A stretch of 64,000 nucleotides of DNA from an uncultured Methanoregula sp. (GTDB lineage: Archaea; Halobacteriota; Methanomicrobia; Methanomicrobiales; Methanospirillaceae): the NCBI RefSeq assembly GCF_963662735.1, contig NZ_OY759744.1, positions 2,646,153 to 2,710,152 of the forward strand, read 5' to 3'. This document shows positions 63,196 to 64,000 of this stretch, piece after piece; within the stretch, counting starts at the first letter, position 1; each line of letters starts with the position of its first letter. The translations under genes were made by a program, and so were the position numbers. The notes beneath the pieces were generated by a model, which was not told the origin of the DNA, made no database searches, and saw only the letters and a list, made by a program, of their open reading frames with translations.

Positions 63196-64000
63196 GGGAA
63201 GACCTCCTGTATGCGGGTAGCAAAAGCAGAGACCTGGATGAATTCATTGTTCGCATGCCGCATGCGGTGTTCTGCGTCAGCAAGGGCGATGACAAGATTC
63301 GGGTCATTGTATTCGCGCCGGATGGTGCTCCGGATCTCGGACAGTACCTCGGCACCTGAGAGTCCGTAATCGATCATGAGCGATTCCAGTTTCCGGATTG
63401 CTCCTTTTGCATCTCCTGCCTTGAGCGTGGCAATCGCGGAGTCTGCTACTGTTGACGTCTCGGACTGTGCCACAGAAAACATATCGCTGCACCGCCCGGT
63501 CTCGAGGGCAACCTGGAGGAGCAGGATCGCCCTGCGGAGATCGCCCTGTGCGGCCTGGGCGATGAGTTCCAGGTCGTCTTCCGAACAGGGATGGCGTGCC
63601 TGGCTTTCACGATCTTTGATAGAGCGGAGTTTACGGAGCACCAGATCCTGCCCGATCGGTGCAAAAAACAACGGGAGGCAGCGCGATGTGATGGCCGGGA
63701 TGAGGGCACTCTGGTTGGTTGTCGTGAAAACGAACCGGCAGGTGCCGCTTGTCCGCTCCATGATCCTCCGCAATGCCTGCTGTGCATCCCGGGTCAGGGT
63801 GTGTGCATCCTCAAACACCATCAGCTTGAATTCAGCATCCAGAGGGCGGAGCGAAGCGTACCACTTGATGACATACTTGAAATTGGTGATGAGAGACTGG
63901 CTCTTCTGGTACAGGTGTGCAAACCGTTCGTCCTGTTCAAGAAACGCTTTGCCCTGCAGGAATACGTCGGCGGTCGGGAAAACTGAAGTATTTTGTTCCC
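63192..64000 (-). CDS. Replication factor C small subunit, paralogue (N-terminus cut by window edge)
   Basis: The minus-strand frame is open to base 64000, giving 268 residues of a clamp-loader ATPase. It has FEDAHTLTRDAQQALRRIME (Walker B region), the sensor FVFTTTNQSALIPAITSRC with the SRC arginine finger, and a C-terminal helical collar. It helps load PCNA on DNA. The usual DEAD at Walker B is replaced by EDAH, and the stretch upstream (KAFLEQDERFAHLYQKSQSL) differs from typical RFC. It may be a second small subunit such as the RfcS2 described in methanogens. The first part of the gene lies outside. Confidence 0.85.
   Translation of the reverse strand, partial: EQNTSVFPTADVFLQGKAFLEQDERFAHLYQKSQSLITNFKYVIKWYASLRPLDAEFKLMVFEDAHTLTRDAQQALRRIMERTSGTCRFVFTTTNQSALIPAITSRCLPLFFAPIGQDLVLRKLRSIKDRESQARHPCSEDDLELIAQAAQGDLRRAILLLQVALETGRCSDMFSVAQSETSTVADSAIATLKAGDAKGAIRKLESLMIDYGLSGAEVLSEIRSTIRREYNDPNLVIALADAEHRMRHANNEFIQVSAFATRIQEVFP

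Overview
The window looks like a chromosome segment of a methanogenic archaeon, most likely Methanomicrobiales (Methanoregula-like). The placement rests on several recognised genes together: an F420H2:NADP oxidoreductase, an archaeal-order secF-secD pair, a clamp-loader (RFC) small subunit, a DUF2551 protein, an AglJ-type glycosyltransferase, an archaeal type IV pilin, an archaeal 2-wHTH membrane regulator, many small lipoproteins, TATA-box promoters and strong GGAGGTGA ribosome sites. No rRNA, tRNA or CRISPR array was seen.

Region 1 (1-7.6 kb) is the distal part of a leftward chemotaxis operon: parA, a soluble three-PAS receptor, cheW, a soluble four-PAS receptor and cheR, which runs off the left edge. 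No membrane segment is visible in either receptor, so this should be a cytoplasmic chemoreceptor array with its own ParA positioning ATPase. Region 2 (7.9-22.5 kb) holds a lipoprotein-adenine deaminase pair and a long leftward series of secreted or membrane proteins of unknown role. It continues with a two-wHTH membrane regulator, a DMT transporter, an isochorismatase-GNAT pair, a Cas6-like RAMP protein with no CRISPR nearby, and a DUF3821-like lipoprotein.

Region 3 (22.5-39 kb) is accessory. It has an AT-rich island with two unfamiliar genes and a gene fragment, a C/G-rich repeat field, and a VapBC toxin-antitoxin pair bracketed by two 100-bp repeats. Several very small Cys-rich or hydrophobic proteins follow, with a secreted subtilisin beside two PepSY-like paralogues, a LysE exporter, a methyltransferase, a PAS regulator and an MFS carrier. 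Nine copies of a short motif (core TTTCACTCATCGCC) lie in its intergenic regions. Two of these sit beside a near-identical TATA plus 22-bp palindrome that resembles GATAAT-type (Fur-like) operators.

Region 4 (39-49 kb) carries two convergent Kef-type antiporters, an archaeal pentameric ligand-gated ion channel, a Yip1 protein, a lipoprotein carboxylesterase, a frameshifted lipoprotein gene and a 14-TM drug exporter. Region 5 (49-64 kb) is housekeeping: an RtcB-archease RNA-repair operon with two small unknown partners, secFD, thioredoxin-npdG-fucA-like, aglJ, DUF99, rubredoxin, pilin, a TPR protein, a HypE/PurM-like protein, a methyltransferase and an RFC small subunit cut by the right edge.
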